Assembly (NCBI GenBank): GCA_964448675.1
Contig: CAYUZU010000028.1
Location: 1-64,000, forward strand
Reading direction: 5' to 3'
Length of the DNA stretch: 64,000 nucleotides
Source of the DNA: CAYUZU01 sp964448675
Lineage (GTDB): Bacteria; Planctomycetota; Phycisphaerae; UBA1845; Fen-1342
Part shown: one piece after another, positions 1 through 8,433 of the stretch
How the letters are laid out: the number at the start of each line of letters is the position of its first letter
Numbering within the stretch: position 1 is the stretch's first letter
The notes under the pieces: generated by a model
Told to the model about the DNA's origin: nothing
Seen by the model: the letters and a program-made list of their open reading frames with translations, nothing else
The model's database searches: none
Translations under genes and position numbers: made by a program

Positions 1-70
1 CTCGCACAACCGCACTACCCAAACTTCAACCTACCGATGAATAATCCGGGCTAGCACGACGCGACGTGAA

Positions 71-110
71 CAAAAAGAACCCGGCGTGCCACGGTGGCGG
101 CACGCCGGGT
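71..110 (-). terminator. Rho-independent terminator of rnc
   Basis: A perfect 12-bp inverted repeat (79-90 with 99-110, 8-nt loop) lies 45 bp beyond the rnc stop. Read on the minus strand the stem is followed by TCTTTTTG, giving the U-tract of an intrinsic terminator for leftward transcription. Confidence 0.85.
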
Positions 111-154
111 GATGGGCTCGCAGCGATGACGCGGACGCGCGTCCCTCCCGCGGG

Positions 155-883
155 TCAGTCCACGCTTTCCACCGCCTCCTCCTCATCTTCTTCGATGGTG
201 GAGCCATCGAGCTCGCCCACAGCGATCAAGGCCAGTCCGGCCGCCTTCTGCTCCGCTTCCTTCTTGGTCGGTCCCCAGGCGCTGGGGTACTGCTCGCCGC
301 GGATGGTGACGGCGACCTCGAAGCATTTCGCGTGGTCGGGGCCTTTCTCGTCGAGTAACTCGTAAATGGGCGTCCCACCCAGCTCGCGCTGCGCCCATTG
401 CTGGAGCTGCGATTTGTAGTTGAACTGATGCTGCGACGCCGTCGCCCGCTCCAGCTCGGCATTCATGTGCTCGAGGACCCAGGCGCGGGCCGCTGCCAGA
501 CCGCCGTCGAGGAAGATCGCCGCGATGACCGCCTCGAGCGTGCCGGCGGCCAGGGAGCGCGGCAGAATGTCGCCGCTGTCCATGCCCTGTCCGAGCACCA
601 GCCCCGCTGTCAGCTTCAGCCGGTCCGCCACGCGCGCACAGGCGCGGCGCGACACGACCGCCGACTTGATCTTGGTCATATCGCCTTCGAGCGCATCCGG
701 CAGGCGCTCGTACAGCGCCTGGCAGACGACCAGGCCGAGTACTGCGTCGCCGAGAAACTCCATGCGCTCGTTGCTGTCGCGACGATGGTCGGCCGACGAG
801 GCGTGCGTAAGTGCGGCCTGGAGGAGACTTGGATCCTTGAATTCGTATCCGATGCGCTTCTGGCATTCGCCGAGCAGGGACAT
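155..883 (-). CDS. rnc: Ribonuclease III
   Basis: Double-strand-specific endoribonuclease that processes rRNA precursors and structured mRNAs in the cytoplasm. The 242-residue protein has the family signature ERMEFLGDAVLG (about residues 39-50) and then a double-stranded RNA-binding domain (about 150-225), ending in an acidic tail rich in Glu and Asp. Metal ligands Glu39, Glu42, Asp46, Glu66 and Glu117 are visible. The position matching E. coli Asp114 is Gly114 (motif AAGTLEA instead of the usual ADTLEA), so one acidic ligand is missing. The start is an ATG without a strong Shine-Dalgarno. The gene is alone on its strand, with a terminator right after it and a divergently transcribed hydrolase upstream. 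Family assignment is secure; full catalytic strength is less so. Confidence 0.95.
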   Translation of the reverse strand: MSLLGECQKRIGYEFKDPSLLQAALTHASSADHRRDSNERMEFLGDAVLGLVVCQALYERLPDALEGDMTKIKSAVVSRRACARVADRLKLTAGLVLGQGMDSGDILPRSLAAGTLEAVIAAIFLDGGLAAARAWVLEHMNAELERATASQHQFNYKSQLQQWAQRELGGTPIYELLDEKGPDHAKCFEVAVTIRGEQYPSAWGPTKKEAEQKAAGLALIAVGELDGSTIEEDEEEAVESVD

Positions 884-1119
884 GCGATCTTGCCCTATCT
901 ACAGACCGGCGACGCAAGACGCTCCGCCCCCCGGAGCGCGTTGCGTGGACGGTCCGTGCCACCTTGCACGATCCGACGTGATGCGCCCACCCCTGCGGCG
1001 GACGCACGGCTCGGTGCCAGTGTACCAAACCGACCCCCCGGCTGGGTACCCCTGAATCAGCTTTTGTCAAGAATGGGGACCTCAAGCGCGGGGCGGCTGC
1101 GGCCTCCGGGGGAATCCGC

Positions 1120-1125
1120 TAAGAT
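1120..1125 (+). promoter_or_regulatory. Candidate -10 hexamer of the hydrolase gene
   Basis: TAAGAT ends 7 nt before the ATG at 1133. This is the distance expected if transcription began at or next to the start codon. No convincing -35 is seen. It is one of five such placements in this window. Confidence 0.35.
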
Positions 1126-1132
1126 CGACAGG

Positions 1133-2077
1133 ATGGAATCGGGGCCTCCTTTTCATGCCGCACCATCCGTCGAGCGTCCCCAAAGGGCGGTGCCGGCCGG
1201 CCGCGGCCGCGGCTGGTACCGTTCGCGCAGGTTCCGCTGGACGGTGCGCCTCGTTGCGGTCGCGGCCCTGGTCGGGTATCCCACCATCGTGGGACTCGAC
1301 GGCCTGTTTTATCACCCCGACAGTCGACAATACTTCGCGCCGGGCGACTTCGGCCTGCAGCACGAAGACGTCGATTTCGTCACGCGCGACGGGCTGCGGC
1401 TGCACGGCTGGTTTCTGCCCGCCAGCGGCACGCCCCGCGGGCTCGTGGTGCACTTTCACGGCAACGCCGCGAATATCACGAACCACGTGGCCCTGGTGTA
1501 TTGGTTGCCGGCGGCGGGGTATCACGTGCTGATGTTCGATTATCGGGGGTACGGGGAATCCGAGGGGCAGGTCACGCGCGAAGGGACGATCAGCGACGGG
1601 CACGCGGCGATCGACTATGCCCTGTCGCGGCCCGAGGCGGCGGACCTGCCGCTGTTCGCGTATGGGCAGTCGCTGGGCGGGGCGGTGGCGGTGTGCGTCG
1701 CCGCCGAGCGGCCGGCGGTGGCGGCGGTGGTCGCCGAGTCGGCGTTCAGTGATTATCGCCGGATTGCCGCGATGCACGCGCAGAAGCTCGTGTGGTTTGA
1801 CGCGCTGGGCCACGTGCTGGCGTGGTCGGTGTCCGACGGCCACGACCCGGTCGACGTGATCGGGAAGATCGCGCCGCGGCCCGTGTTCGTGATTGCGGCA
1901 GAGAAGGATGCGATCTGTTTCCCGGAACTGGCGCGCGAGCTGTACGAGGCGGCGCGCGAACCGAAGCGCTACTGGCTCGTGCCGGGGGCCGAGCATCTGC
2001 GCATCGTCGAGGAGCACGAGGCGGAGCTGACGCGGCGCGTGACGGCGTTCTTCGCGGAGGCTGTTGCGAAGCCGTAA
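1133..2077 (+). CDS. Membrane-anchored alpha/beta hydrolase (Bem46-like)
   Basis: A 314-residue serine hydrolase; the substrate cannot be told from the sequence. A basic N-terminus is followed by one membrane segment (about residues 38-56), so the catalytic domain probably faces the periplasm. The oxyanion region HFHGNAAN, nucleophile elbow YGQSLGG (G-x-S-x-G), the acid in AAEKDAIC and the His in PGAEHLR give a complete Ser-Asp-His triad. The reading frame is open far upstream, but homology-like sequence begins only near the ATG chosen here; upstream codons overlap rnc in antisense. The arrangement matches Bem46/YqiK-type hydrolases. It is transcribed away from rnc and is followed by the DsrE gene after about 95 bp. 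Confidence 0.8.
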   Translation: MESGPPFHAAPSVERPQRAVPAGRGRGWYRSRRFRWTVRLVAVAALVGYPTIVGLDGLFYHPDSRQYFAPGDFGLQHEDVDFVTRDGLRLHGWFLPASGTPRGLVVHFHGNAANITNHVALVYWLPAAGYHVLMFDYRGYGESEGQVTREGTISDGHAAIDYALSRPEAADLPLFAYGQSLGGAVAVCVAAERPAVAAVVAESAFSDYRRIAAMHAQKLVWFDALGHVLAWSVSDGHDPVDVIGKIAPRPVFVIAAEKDAICFPELARELYEAAREPKRYWLVPGAEHLRIVEEHEAELTRRVTAFFAEAVAKP

Positions 2078-2172
2078 CAGGGGGGCTCGTGCGAGCTGAA
2101 CGGGCCGCATAGACTGGTGCGTGCAAGCTACGCGGACGTGGCCAGGGTTCTGTCCAGCAAGGGAGGATTCGG

Positions 2173-2634
2173 ATGAGAAATGTGTTGATCGCCGGCGTGA
2201 CGGCGTTGGTGGTGATCGCGGTGAGTGGCTTGGGCGGTTTGGCGCTGCGCGACGCGCAGGCGGCGGCCGATGACAAGCCGGTGCTGTTGATCAACCTGAC
2301 AAGCGGCAAGGAAGACCTGCACGCGGTGACGATGGGGCTGCAGCTCGCGGGGCATGGGCTGGCGGCGGAGCGCGACGTGGTGCTGTTCATGAACGTGCGG
2401 GCGTCGGAACTGGCCCGCAAGGACCTGACGCCGTCGTTGATCTTCAGCGACAATCCGCCGGTCAAGCAGATGCTGGCCGACCTGATGGCGAAAGGGGTGC
2501 ACGTGTACGTCTGCCCGGCGTGCGCGAAGGCGATCGGCGTGACGGAGGCGGACATCGTCCCGGGCGCGAAGATGGCGACACGCGAGTTGCTGTTCGGCAA
2601 GCTGGGGCCGGATGCGGTGGTGTTCACGTATTGA
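2173..2634 (+). CDS. Exported DsrE/DsrF-like protein
   Basis: A 153-residue protein with a Sec-type signal peptide or N-terminal anchor (hydrophobic run about residues 5-26, possible cleavage after AQA) and then a DsrE-fold domain. DsrE-family proteins bind or transfer sulfur or act as small redox adaptors. The conserved region YVCPACAKAIG carries two cysteines (C-x2-C) in the usual place of the DsrE active cysteine. A clear GGGAGG Shine-Dalgarno precedes the ATG. The partner is unknown; the exported location is somewhat unusual because many DsrE proteins are cytoplasmic. It is convergent with the ABC transporter genes, separated by a heptad-repeat hairpin. Confidence 0.8.
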   Translation: MRNVLIAGVTALVVIAVSGLGGLALRDAQAAADDKPVLLINLTSGKEDLHAVTMGLQLAGHGLAAERDVVLFMNVRASELARKDLTPSLIFSDNPPVKQMLADLMAKGVHVYVCPACAKAIGVTEADIVPGAKMATRELLFGKLGPDAVVFTY

Positions 2635-2636
2635 GA

Positions 2637-2718
2637 GAGCTGTCAGCCGTCAGCTATCAGGCGTCAGCCGGAGGGTAGTGGGAACCTACCTGGCTGACGG
2701 CTGAAAGCTGAGAGCTGC
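2637..2718. repeat. Heptad-repeat inverted structure between convergent genes
   Basis: Degenerate 7-mers of the type AGCTGTC/AGCCGTC/AGCTATC/AGGCGTC fill the left half. Their reverse-complement type (GGCTGAC/GGCTGAA/AGCTGAG) fills the right half, around a short centre at about 2670-2690. The tract can fold as a long imperfect hairpin in either strand between two convergent genes, so a role as a bidirectional terminator is possible. Confidence 0.7.
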
Positions 2719-2726
2719 AGGCACTC

Positions 2727-3476
2727 CTACACTTGCCGCAGCTGGCCGCCTTCGAGCATGAGGATGCGGTCGGCCTGGGCGGCAACGCCGCTGTCATGCG
2801 TGACCAGGACGATCGTCTGCCCCTCGGCGTGCAGCTCCTTGAGCAGGGCCATCAGCCGGCCGCCGGCCTGGGCGTCGAGGTTGCCGGTGGGTTCGTCGGC
2901 GAAGAGGATGCGCGGGCGGTGGACCAAAGCCCGGGCGATGGCGACGCGCTGGCGCTCGCCGCCGGAGAGTTCCTGCGGGCGGTGCTTGAGGCGGTCGCTG
3001 AGGCCGACGCGGTCGATGACGGCGAGGGCGTCGGCCTTGGCCTTGGACCGTTCGCCGCCGAACCACCAGCGAAACGTCGGCTCACCGATCATGCGGGTCA
3101 TCAGGACGTTCTCGAGCACGTTGAGTTCGGGGAGCAGGTGGTAGGATTGGAAGACGAAGCCGAACGCGTGGCGGCGGACGCGATTGCGCTTGCGTTCGAA
3201 TTCGTCGAGTGCGTCGAGCGCGCTGGTACGCAGCCAGCGGCGGCCGGGTGGGGCAAAGATTGGCTCGTCGTCAAAGACGACCTGGCCCTGCTCGGGAACG
3301 TCGAGCGCGCCGAGGATGTGCAGCAGCGTGCTCTTGCCGCTGCCGGACTTGCCCATGATCGCGGTGAACTCGCCGGGAGACACGCGGACTTCGCAGCCGC
3401 GCAGCACGTGCAGTGACGCGCGCCCCATGCGGTAGGTCTTGTGGACGCCTCGGGCGACGAGCAGGGATTCACTCAT
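2727..3476 (-). CDS. ABC transporter ATP-binding protein (LolD/MacB-type)
   Basis: A 249-residue nucleotide-binding subunit. Walker A GKSGSGKST, the signature LSGGERQR and Walker B ILFADEPTGNLD are all intact, and the sequence is closest to the LolD/MacB/FtsE group that drives lipoprotein release or mechanotransmission rather than classical import. It carries a charged insertion of about 30 residues (DALDEFERKRNRVRR region) before the Q-loop that typical LolD proteins lack. Its start overlaps the permease stop by 8 bp, so the two are co-transcribed and translationally coupled. Substrate assignment (outer-membrane lipoproteins) is inferred from the partner permease. Confidence 0.88.
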   Translation of the reverse strand: MSESLLVARGVHKTYRMGRASLHVLRGCEVRVSPGEFTAIMGKSGSGKSTLLHILGALDVPEQGQVVFDDEPIFAPPGRRWLRTSALDALDEFERKRNRVRRHAFGFVFQSYHLLPELNVLENVLMTRMIGEPTFRWWFGGERSKAKADALAVIDRVGLSDRLKHRPQELSGGERQRVAIARALVHRPRILFADEPTGNLDAQAGGRLMALLKELHAEGQTIVLVTHDSGVAAQADRILMLEGGQLRQV

Positions 3477-5139
3477 AGCGCAAGGCCTCCACGGGCTGCA
3501 TCGCCCCGGCGCGCCACGCGGCGAGCAGGGAGCCGAGGGTCGAGGCGCAGATGGCCGCGATGATGACGGTGACGATGTCGCCGGTGCGGACGGTGTTGGG
3601 GATCTCGTCGAAGGAATAGACCGAGCGGTCCCACACCTGCCACGCGGGGTTGAGCGATGTGAGGAAAGACTGGATGTCGTTGATGTGAATGACGAAGAAG
3701 TAGCCGCCGGTGGCGCCGATGGCGCTGCCGACCACGCCGACGGCCACGCCGTACATGATGAACACGCCGGCCAGGCCGGTCGACGAGCCGCCCAGGCTCT
3801 TGACGATGCCGATGTCGCGGGTTTTCTGCAGCACGATCATGTAGAGGATGCAGAGCACCAGCACCGCTGCGACGAGTGAGATGATCGCGAAGAGGATGGT
3901 GACGAGGATGCGCTCTTTCTCGACGGGGGCGATGATGTGGATTTGCGACTCTTCCCAGGTCATCGTGTCGATGCGCTGGATCAGGCTGATGTCTTCGAGG
4001 GTCAGGTTCAGGTCGGGGCGCTCCGTCAGCTCGTGGTAGGCCTGTTCCATCCGTTCGGCCAGTGCCTTGGCATTGATCGGTCGGCCGTCGACCTTCTCGC
4101 GGATCGCGACCTGGATCTGCGAGCAGCGGGCCGGGATGGTGCCAATGGTCTCGCCGGCGGCGTTGACGCGTTCGGCTGTGCCCATGAGCAGCAGCGTCTG
4201 CAGCAGGTCGAAATCGCAGTAGACGTGTTGCGAGTCGATCTCGTAGATGCCGGTGCGCGAATCGTCGGCGTAGCGGAACGGCTGCTTGATGGGGGTGTCG
4301 ACACTGCCGGTGCCGGTGACGGGGAGCAGGGTCAGCGTCGCGACGCAGCCGCGGGGAAACGCATGGAAGCGCTTGTACGCGCCGCTGGGCAGGCGCTCGG
4401 CGACGATGTCGCGGCCGATGATCAGGCCGGGGTACGGCGGCCCGCGCATGGCGGGCGGGCCGGGGATCGCGCGCGGGTCGTTCGGTTCGTTCAGGGCGTA
4501 CTGGCCCACGATCACCGGAATGCCGGCCTCGCGGCAGATCTCGGCATATTCGTTGTCGGGGGTGTCTTCGTCGCGAATCCCGGCGGCCCAGCTTTCCTCC
4601 AGGGCCTGTTGATACGCTGGTGGCAGGACCGGCCGGGCGGCGAGCATGATCTCGCCCTCGGGGCCTTCGAGTTGAATCGGGTCGGCGTCGGGGTCGATGC
4701 CGACGAGTGGCTGGCGCTGTTCGCCGAGGTGCGTGGTGTCGGGGTAGAAGTGCTCGTAGTAGAGGCTCTGCTTGAACGCGTTGACCGCGTAGGTGTCCTG
4801 CAGGCGGAGCCCGACCACGCGGACGGTGTTGGTCTGGGTGGTGCCCTGGAAGTGCATGAGCCCGAAGGAGTAGATCACGGGCGTGGCGACTTCGACTTCG
4901 GGCCAGGCCGAGATTTCGTCGATGAACTCGTCGTAGAGCGGGAAGCCGGCGTACGAGCGGTTGTCGACGATGATGTCGCCGAGCAGGCCGCGGGCCTTGG
5001 TCTTGAGCTGGTCGAGGAAGCCGCCCATGACCGACATCACGATCAGCACCATGGCCGTGCACAGCACGACGGCGGCGATCGCGAAGTAGACGATGCGGCG
5101 TTTGTGGAGATAACGCAGTGTCAGAAACAGCTTGTACAC
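3469..5139 (-). CDS. ABC transporter permease (LolC/LolE-like)
   Basis: A 556-residue FtsX/LolCE-type permease with four membrane segments: one near the N-terminus (about residues 16-38) and three at the C-terminus (about 400-530). Between them is a very large periplasmic domain of about 350 residues. The C-terminal DUF214-like part (VLVTILFAIISLVAAVLVL and QKTRDIGIVKSLGGS) is characteristic. The periplasmic domain is longer than in E. coli LolC/E, so the cargo may differ. The start is GTG with no Shine-Dalgarno, and a TATAAA hexamer ends 7 nt upstream. It forms a two-gene operon with the ATPase and diverges from the rnf operon. Confidence 0.85.
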   Translation of the reverse strand: MYKLFLTLRYLHKRRIVYFAIAAVVLCTAMVLIVMSVMGGFLDQLKTKARGLLGDIIVDNRSYAGFPLYDEFIDEISAWPEVEVATPVIYSFGLMHFQGTTQTNTVRVVGLRLQDTYAVNAFKQSLYYEHFYPDTTHLGEQRQPLVGIDPDADPIQLEGPEGEIMLAARPVLPPAYQQALEESWAAGIRDEDTPDNEYAEICREAGIPVIVGQYALNEPNDPRAIPGPPAMRGPPYPGLIIGRDIVAERLPSGAYKRFHAFPRGCVATLTLLPVTGTGSVDTPIKQPFRYADDSRTGIYEIDSQHVYCDFDLLQTLLLMGTAERVNAAGETIGTIPARCSQIQVAIREKVDGRPINAKALAERMEQAYHELTERPDLNLTLEDISLIQRIDTMTWEESQIHIIAPVEKERILVTILFAIISLVAAVLVLCILYMIVLQKTRDIGIVKSLGGSSTGLAGVFIMYGVAVGVVGSAIGATGGYFFVIHINDIQSFLTSLNPAWQVWDRSVYSFDEIPNTVRTGDIVTVIIAAICASTLGSLLAAWRAGAMQPVEALRYE

Positions 5140-5146
5140 GGTGCGA

Positions 5147-5152
5147 TTTATA
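5147..5152 (-). promoter_or_regulatory. Candidate -10 hexamer of the ABC permease operon
   Basis: On the minus strand TATAAA is followed by 7 nt and then the GTG start at 5139. Together with the missing Shine-Dalgarno this suggests a leaderless transcript. Confidence 0.4.
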
Positions 5153-5234
5153 CCCGTAGATGCGCCACGCGACCATGGCCCGGTGCGCCGACCGTTGCGA
5201 TCCCATTTCCCGGCAATTCCGTGCCGCGCCCCCC

Positions 5235-5264
5235 TTGGGCATCGCCGATCGAATGTGCTATACT
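5235..5264 (+). promoter_or_regulatory. Predicted sigma70-type promoter of the rnf operon
   Basis: TTGGGC (5235-5240), an 18-nt spacer and TATACT (5259-5264). The predicted start near 5271 leaves a leader of about 60 nt before the RseC-like gene, the first gene of the operon. Confidence 0.5.
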
Positions 5265-5332
5265 TCCAGTTCTTTGTATCGCGCCGCGACCCGACCGGCG
5301 AGACATCCCCGCGGCGCTCAACGTATGAGCCT

Positions 5333-5674
5333 ATGAAGTTCCTCGAGAAATTCTGGTTTGGTTGCGCTCACTGTCGCGACGGACATGGCTGTCCGGTCGC
5401 GGACGCGGCGGATCCCGACACGGGCGAGGTGGCCTTGCCGGTGCGCGGGGCGGCGCTGGTGGGCGTCGTGATCCTGGTGTTCCTGGTGCCGCTGGCGCTG
5501 GCGATCGTGGGGGCGTACCTGCTCGGCCAGGCGGGCGTGACGGTGCTGGCCGTGTCGCGGACCGTGGGGCAGGTGGTCGGCGCGCTGGTCGGCTTTTTCG
5601 GCGGCGTGGGGCTGTCGCAGGTGGTGTTGAAGATTTGGCGGCCGTTCCCCGCGGCCGATGGAGGTGCCCGATGA
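5333..5674 (+). CDS. RseC/MucC-like membrane protein, first gene of the rnf operon
   Basis: A 113-residue protein with a cysteine cluster at the very N-terminus (CAHCRDGHGC, residues about 11-20) and two membrane segments (about 38-60 and 68-92). RseC-family proteins accompany rnf/rsx genes and in E. coli take part in reducing the SoxR iron-sulfur cluster. Usual RseC proteins have a longer domain before the cysteines, so this one is short. The ATG was chosen because the Cys motif begins just after it and no family-like sequence lies upstream. Its stop overlaps the rnfC start (ATGA). Placement at the head of the rnf operon supports a role with the Rnf complex; the mechanism is inferred. Confidence 0.72.
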   Translation: MKFLEKFWFGCAHCRDGHGCPVADAADPDTGEVALPVRGAALVGVVILVFLVPLALAIVGAYLLGQAGVTVLAVSRTVGQVVGALVGFFGGVGLSQVVLKIWRPFPAADGGAR

Positions 5675-7071
5675 TTGGGGTGCTCAAAGAACGGCTCTCG
5701 GGGCTGAAATCGTTCCCGCGGGGCATTCATCCGCCCCACCGCAAGCGTTATTCGGAGGGGGCGCCGATCGAGCTTTTTGTGCCGCAAAAAGACCTCTTGA
5801 TCGCGATGTCGCAACACATCGGCTCGCCGTGCAAACCGACGATAAAGCCCCGCGATGAAATTACTTATGGGCAGAAGATCGCGGAAATCGATCATCCGAT
5901 CTCGGCCCCGATCCACGCATCGATCGGGGGCAAGACCGCGATGCCGGCGATGACGCTCGTGCCCGGTCCCGGCGGGAAGCGCTGCGAGGCGATCCCGATC
6001 AAGCCCGCGACCGAAGGCGAAGTGTTGCCGCCGAACTTCAAAGAGCAGTTCCTCGATCGGAATTGGGACGGGGTTGAACCCACCAGGTTTGATCCCGACG
6101 AGATCATCAACAAGATTCGCGAGGGCGGGCTGGTCGGCATGGGCGGGGCGACGTTCCCCACGTACTTCAAGCTCAAACGCAACCCCGACCAGCCGGTGGA
6201 CACGATCATCCTCAACGGGGCCGAGTGCGAGCCGTACCTGACGGCCGACCATCGGCTGATGGTGGAGTGCCCCGAGGGCATCGTGACGGGGCTGGCGCTG
6301 GCACAGCATGCCTGCGGGGCGAAGCGGGCGCTGATCGCAATCGAAGAGAACAAGCCCGACGCGATCGAGGCGATGCGCAAGGCGGCGGCCGGGCGGCCGG
6401 GGATGGAAGTGGTCGTGTGTGCGACGAAGTACCCGATGGGCGGCGAGCGGCAGCTCATCCCGGCCGTGGTGAACCGCGTGGTGCCCAGCGCGCCGAAGGG
6501 CCTGCCGCTGAACGTCGGGGTGGTCGTCGTGAACGTGTCGACGGCGCACGGCATCGCGCGGGCGGTGGTGAAGGACCTGCCGTTCACCCATCGCGTCGTG
6601 ACGGTGACGGGCCTGGGTGTGAAGAAGCCCGGCAACTACCTGACGCCGCTGGGCACGTCGCTGGCGGAGCTGATCGAGTCGGCCGCGGGCGGCGTGACGG
6701 CCGAGGCGGTGAAGGTGCTGGCTGGTGGTCCGATGATGGGGCCGACGCTGCCGAACCTGGATGTGCCGCTGACGAAGGGTTGCGGCGGGCTGACCGTGAT
6801 GATCGAGCAGGAGACGGCACACTGGCAGGAGGGGCCGTGCATCCGTTGCGGCCGGTGCATCGACAACTGCCCGCTGTACCTGTCGCCGACGAAGATCGCG
6901 CACGCGGTCAAGCACCGCGATTATGACCTGGCGAACGAGTTTGACATGCAGGCGTGCTGCGAGTGCGGCTGCTGCTCGTTTATCTGTCCGGCGCAGATTC
7001 CGCTGGCGCAGTACATCCGCGCGGGCAAGAACCAGTGGCGGATTATTCAGAGTTCGAAGAAAGCGACGTAG
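5671..7071 (+). CDS. rnfC: Ion-translocating electron transport complex subunit RnfC
   Basis: A 466-residue peripheral subunit that docks NADH and passes electrons in the Rnf complex, which couples ferredoxin:NAD+ electron transfer to Na+ or H+ movement. The NQRA/RnfC N-terminal barrel is followed by the FMN/NADH-binding region with GLVGMGGATFPTYFKL and GAECEPYLTADHRLM. Two [4Fe-4S] motifs come near the C-terminus, CIRCGRCIDNCP and CCECGCCSFICP. The C-terminus lacks the long Ala/Lys-rich tail of E. coli RsxC. The ATG overlaps the previous stop and has a GAGG Shine-Dalgarno; an upstream in-frame extension lies inside the RseC-like gene and is not used. Confidence 0.96.
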   Translation: MIGVLKERLSGLKSFPRGIHPPHRKRYSEGAPIELFVPQKDLLIAMSQHIGSPCKPTIKPRDEITYGQKIAEIDHPISAPIHASIGGKTAMPAMTLVPGPGGKRCEAIPIKPATEGEVLPPNFKEQFLDRNWDGVEPTRFDPDEIINKIREGGLVGMGGATFPTYFKLKRNPDQPVDTIILNGAECEPYLTADHRLMVECPEGIVTGLALAQHACGAKRALIAIEENKPDAIEAMRKAAAGRPGMEVVVCATKYPMGGERQLIPAVVNRVVPSAPKGLPLNVGVVVVNVSTAHGIARAVVKDLPFTHRVVTVTGLGVKKPGNYLTPLGTSLAELIESAAGGVTAEAVKVLAGGPMMGPTLPNLDVPLTKGCGGLTVMIEQETAHWQEGPCIRCGRCIDNCPLYLSPTKIAHAVKHRDYDLANEFDMQACCECGCCSFICPAQIPLAQYIRAGKNQWRIIQSSKKAT

Positions 7072-7079
7072 CGACGCAG

Positions 7080-7117
7080 GGTGAGCAAGCGACCGGCGGG
7101 TGAGCAAGCGACCGGCG
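7080..7117. repeat. Two perfect 19-bp tandem copies after rnfC
   Basis: GGTGAGCAAGCGACCGGCG occurs twice head to tail (7080-7098 and 7099-7117), starting 9 bp after the rnfC stop codon. It belongs to no gene. Confidence 0.95.
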
Positions 7118-7121
7118 ATTT

Positions 7122-7180
7122 CTGGCTGAGAGCCGATAGCTGACAGCCACTGAAAACTGACAACCGAGAACTGAGAACTG
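7122..7180. repeat. Heptad-repeat tract in front of rnfD
   Basis: Degenerate 7-mers, first of GGCTGAG/AGCTGAC type and then GAAAACT/GACAACC/GAGAACT/GAGAACT, run up to 5 nt before the rnfD ATG. They occupy the place of a Shine-Dalgarno, and no purine-rich GGAGG is present. Confidence 0.8.
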
Positions 7181-7184
7181 CTCC

Positions 7185-8351
7185 ATGAGTGACGCCACGA
7201 ATGCGGCCAAGCCGACCTCGTTGCCCATCAGTGAAGGGCCGCGGGGCTTTCTGGTCAGTTCGCCCCCGCACCTGGCGGCGGGTGCGACGACACCACGCAT
7301 CATGTTCGAGGTCTGTGCCGCGATGCTGCCGCTGTTGGCGGTCGCGGTGTACCTGTACCGTCTCGACGCAATCCTGCTGACGGTCGTGACGGTGGCGGGC
7401 TGCCTGGCGGCCGAGGCGATTGGCAACGCCATGCGCGGCCGGGCGCAGGCATCGCTGAAGGATGGGTCGGCGGTGGTGACGGGGATGATCCTGGCGTTCT
7501 CACTGCCGGCGGCGATGGCGGCGGATGGCCGGTTGTACATGGCGTTCATTGGCGGGCTGGTCGCGATCGCGCTGGGCAAGGCGGTCTTTGGCGGTTTGGG
7601 TAACAACCTGTTCAACCCGGCGATGGTGGGGCGGGCGTTTCTGATGATCTGTTACCCGGCGGCGATGGCGATGTGGGTGCCGCCGGCGCCGGTGATGGAT
7701 GAGGCCAAGGCCGAGCTGGCAGCGGACAAGGGTGTGGCCGTGAGTACGCTGTCGAGTGAAGAAGTCGACGCGATCACGACCGCGACGCCGTTGTATCAGG
7801 CCGCCAAGGTGTCGGAGTATGTGAGCAAGGCCAACGCGGAAGCGGACGCCGCCAAAAAGCAGGATCTGATGGCCAAGGCCGCGCAGATGCGCAGCGAGAT
7901 GCCGGGCTTGTGGCGGTTGGCGATCGGTACGGTCGGGGGTTGCATTGGCGAGAGCAGTGCGCTGTTGGCGCTGATTTGCGGGTTGTATTTGGTCTTGCGC
8001 GGGGTGGCGGATTGGCGGCAGCCGCTGGCGTTGCTGGTGGTGGTGGTGGTGTTCGCGCTGGTTACGAACCTGATCGCGCCGGACCGCTTCCAGGGGCCGC
8101 TGTATCACCTGACCAGTGGTGCGCTGATGTTTGGCGCGTTCTTCATTGCAACGGACTATGTGGGCGCACCGGTCAACCCGTGGGGTCGGCTGATTTTTGG
8201 CGCGGGCGTCGGACTGTTCGTGATGCTGATTCGTGTCTTCGGCACGTATCCCGAGGGCGTGATGTTCGCGATTCTGATCATGAATTCGCTGACGCCGCTG
8301 CTGGAACGGATTACGACCCCGGAGCCGTATGGCGGACATGTGAAGGCGTAG
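7185..8351 (+). CDS. rnfD: Rnf complex membrane subunit RnfD
   Basis: A 388-residue polytopic subunit of the Rnf pump carrying a covalently bound flavin. About eight to ten membrane segments are visible, with the conserved NLFNPAMVGRAF in the first half and the flavinylation motif AITTATPL, where Thr201 is the expected phosphoester-linked FMN site (attached by ApbE, not encoded in this window). A soluble stretch of about 60 residues (Lys/Glu/Ala-rich, about 165-235) separates the two membrane halves and includes the flavin site. It lies between rnfC and rnfG, with unusual repeat-filled gaps of about 110 and 155 bp on its two sides. Confidence 0.95.
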   Translation: MSDATNAAKPTSLPISEGPRGFLVSSPPHLAAGATTPRIMFEVCAAMLPLLAVAVYLYRLDAILLTVVTVAGCLAAEAIGNAMRGRAQASLKDGSAVVTGMILAFSLPAAMAADGRLYMAFIGGLVAIALGKAVFGGLGNNLFNPAMVGRAFLMICYPAAMAMWVPPAPVMDEAKAELAADKGVAVSTLSSEEVDAITTATPLYQAAKVSEYVSKANAEADAAKKQDLMAKAAQMRSEMPGLWRLAIGTVGGCIGESSALLALICGLYLVLRGVADWRQPLALLVVVVVFALVTNLIAPDRFQGPLYHLTSGALMFGAFFIATDYVGAPVNPWGRLIFGAGVGLFVMLIRVFGTYPEGVMFAILIMNSLTPLLERITTPEPYGGHVKA

Positions 8352-8386
8352 CGGAGCGCGACGAAGCGGGATCCGGGATCTGGAAC

Positions 8387-8407
8387 GGGATTGAGGGATT
8401 GAGAAGA
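8387..8407. repeat. 21-nt dispersed repeat, copy 1 of 2
   Basis: GGGATTGAGGGATTGAGAAGA here recurs at 9122-9142 with one mismatch (C for T at position 5). Both copies lie in neighbouring gaps of the rnf operon. Confidence 0.85.
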
Positions 8408-8410
8408 AGT

Positions 8411-8431
8411 GTAGGGCGGGTTTCACCCGCC
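8411..8431. repeat. REP-like 21-nt palindromic element, copy 1
   Basis: GTAG plus GGCGGGT-TTC-ACCCGCC, a 7-bp perfect stem with a 3-nt loop at 8415-8431. An almost identical element in inverted orientation lies at 9196-9216. Confidence 0.85.
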
Positions 8432-8433
8432 GG

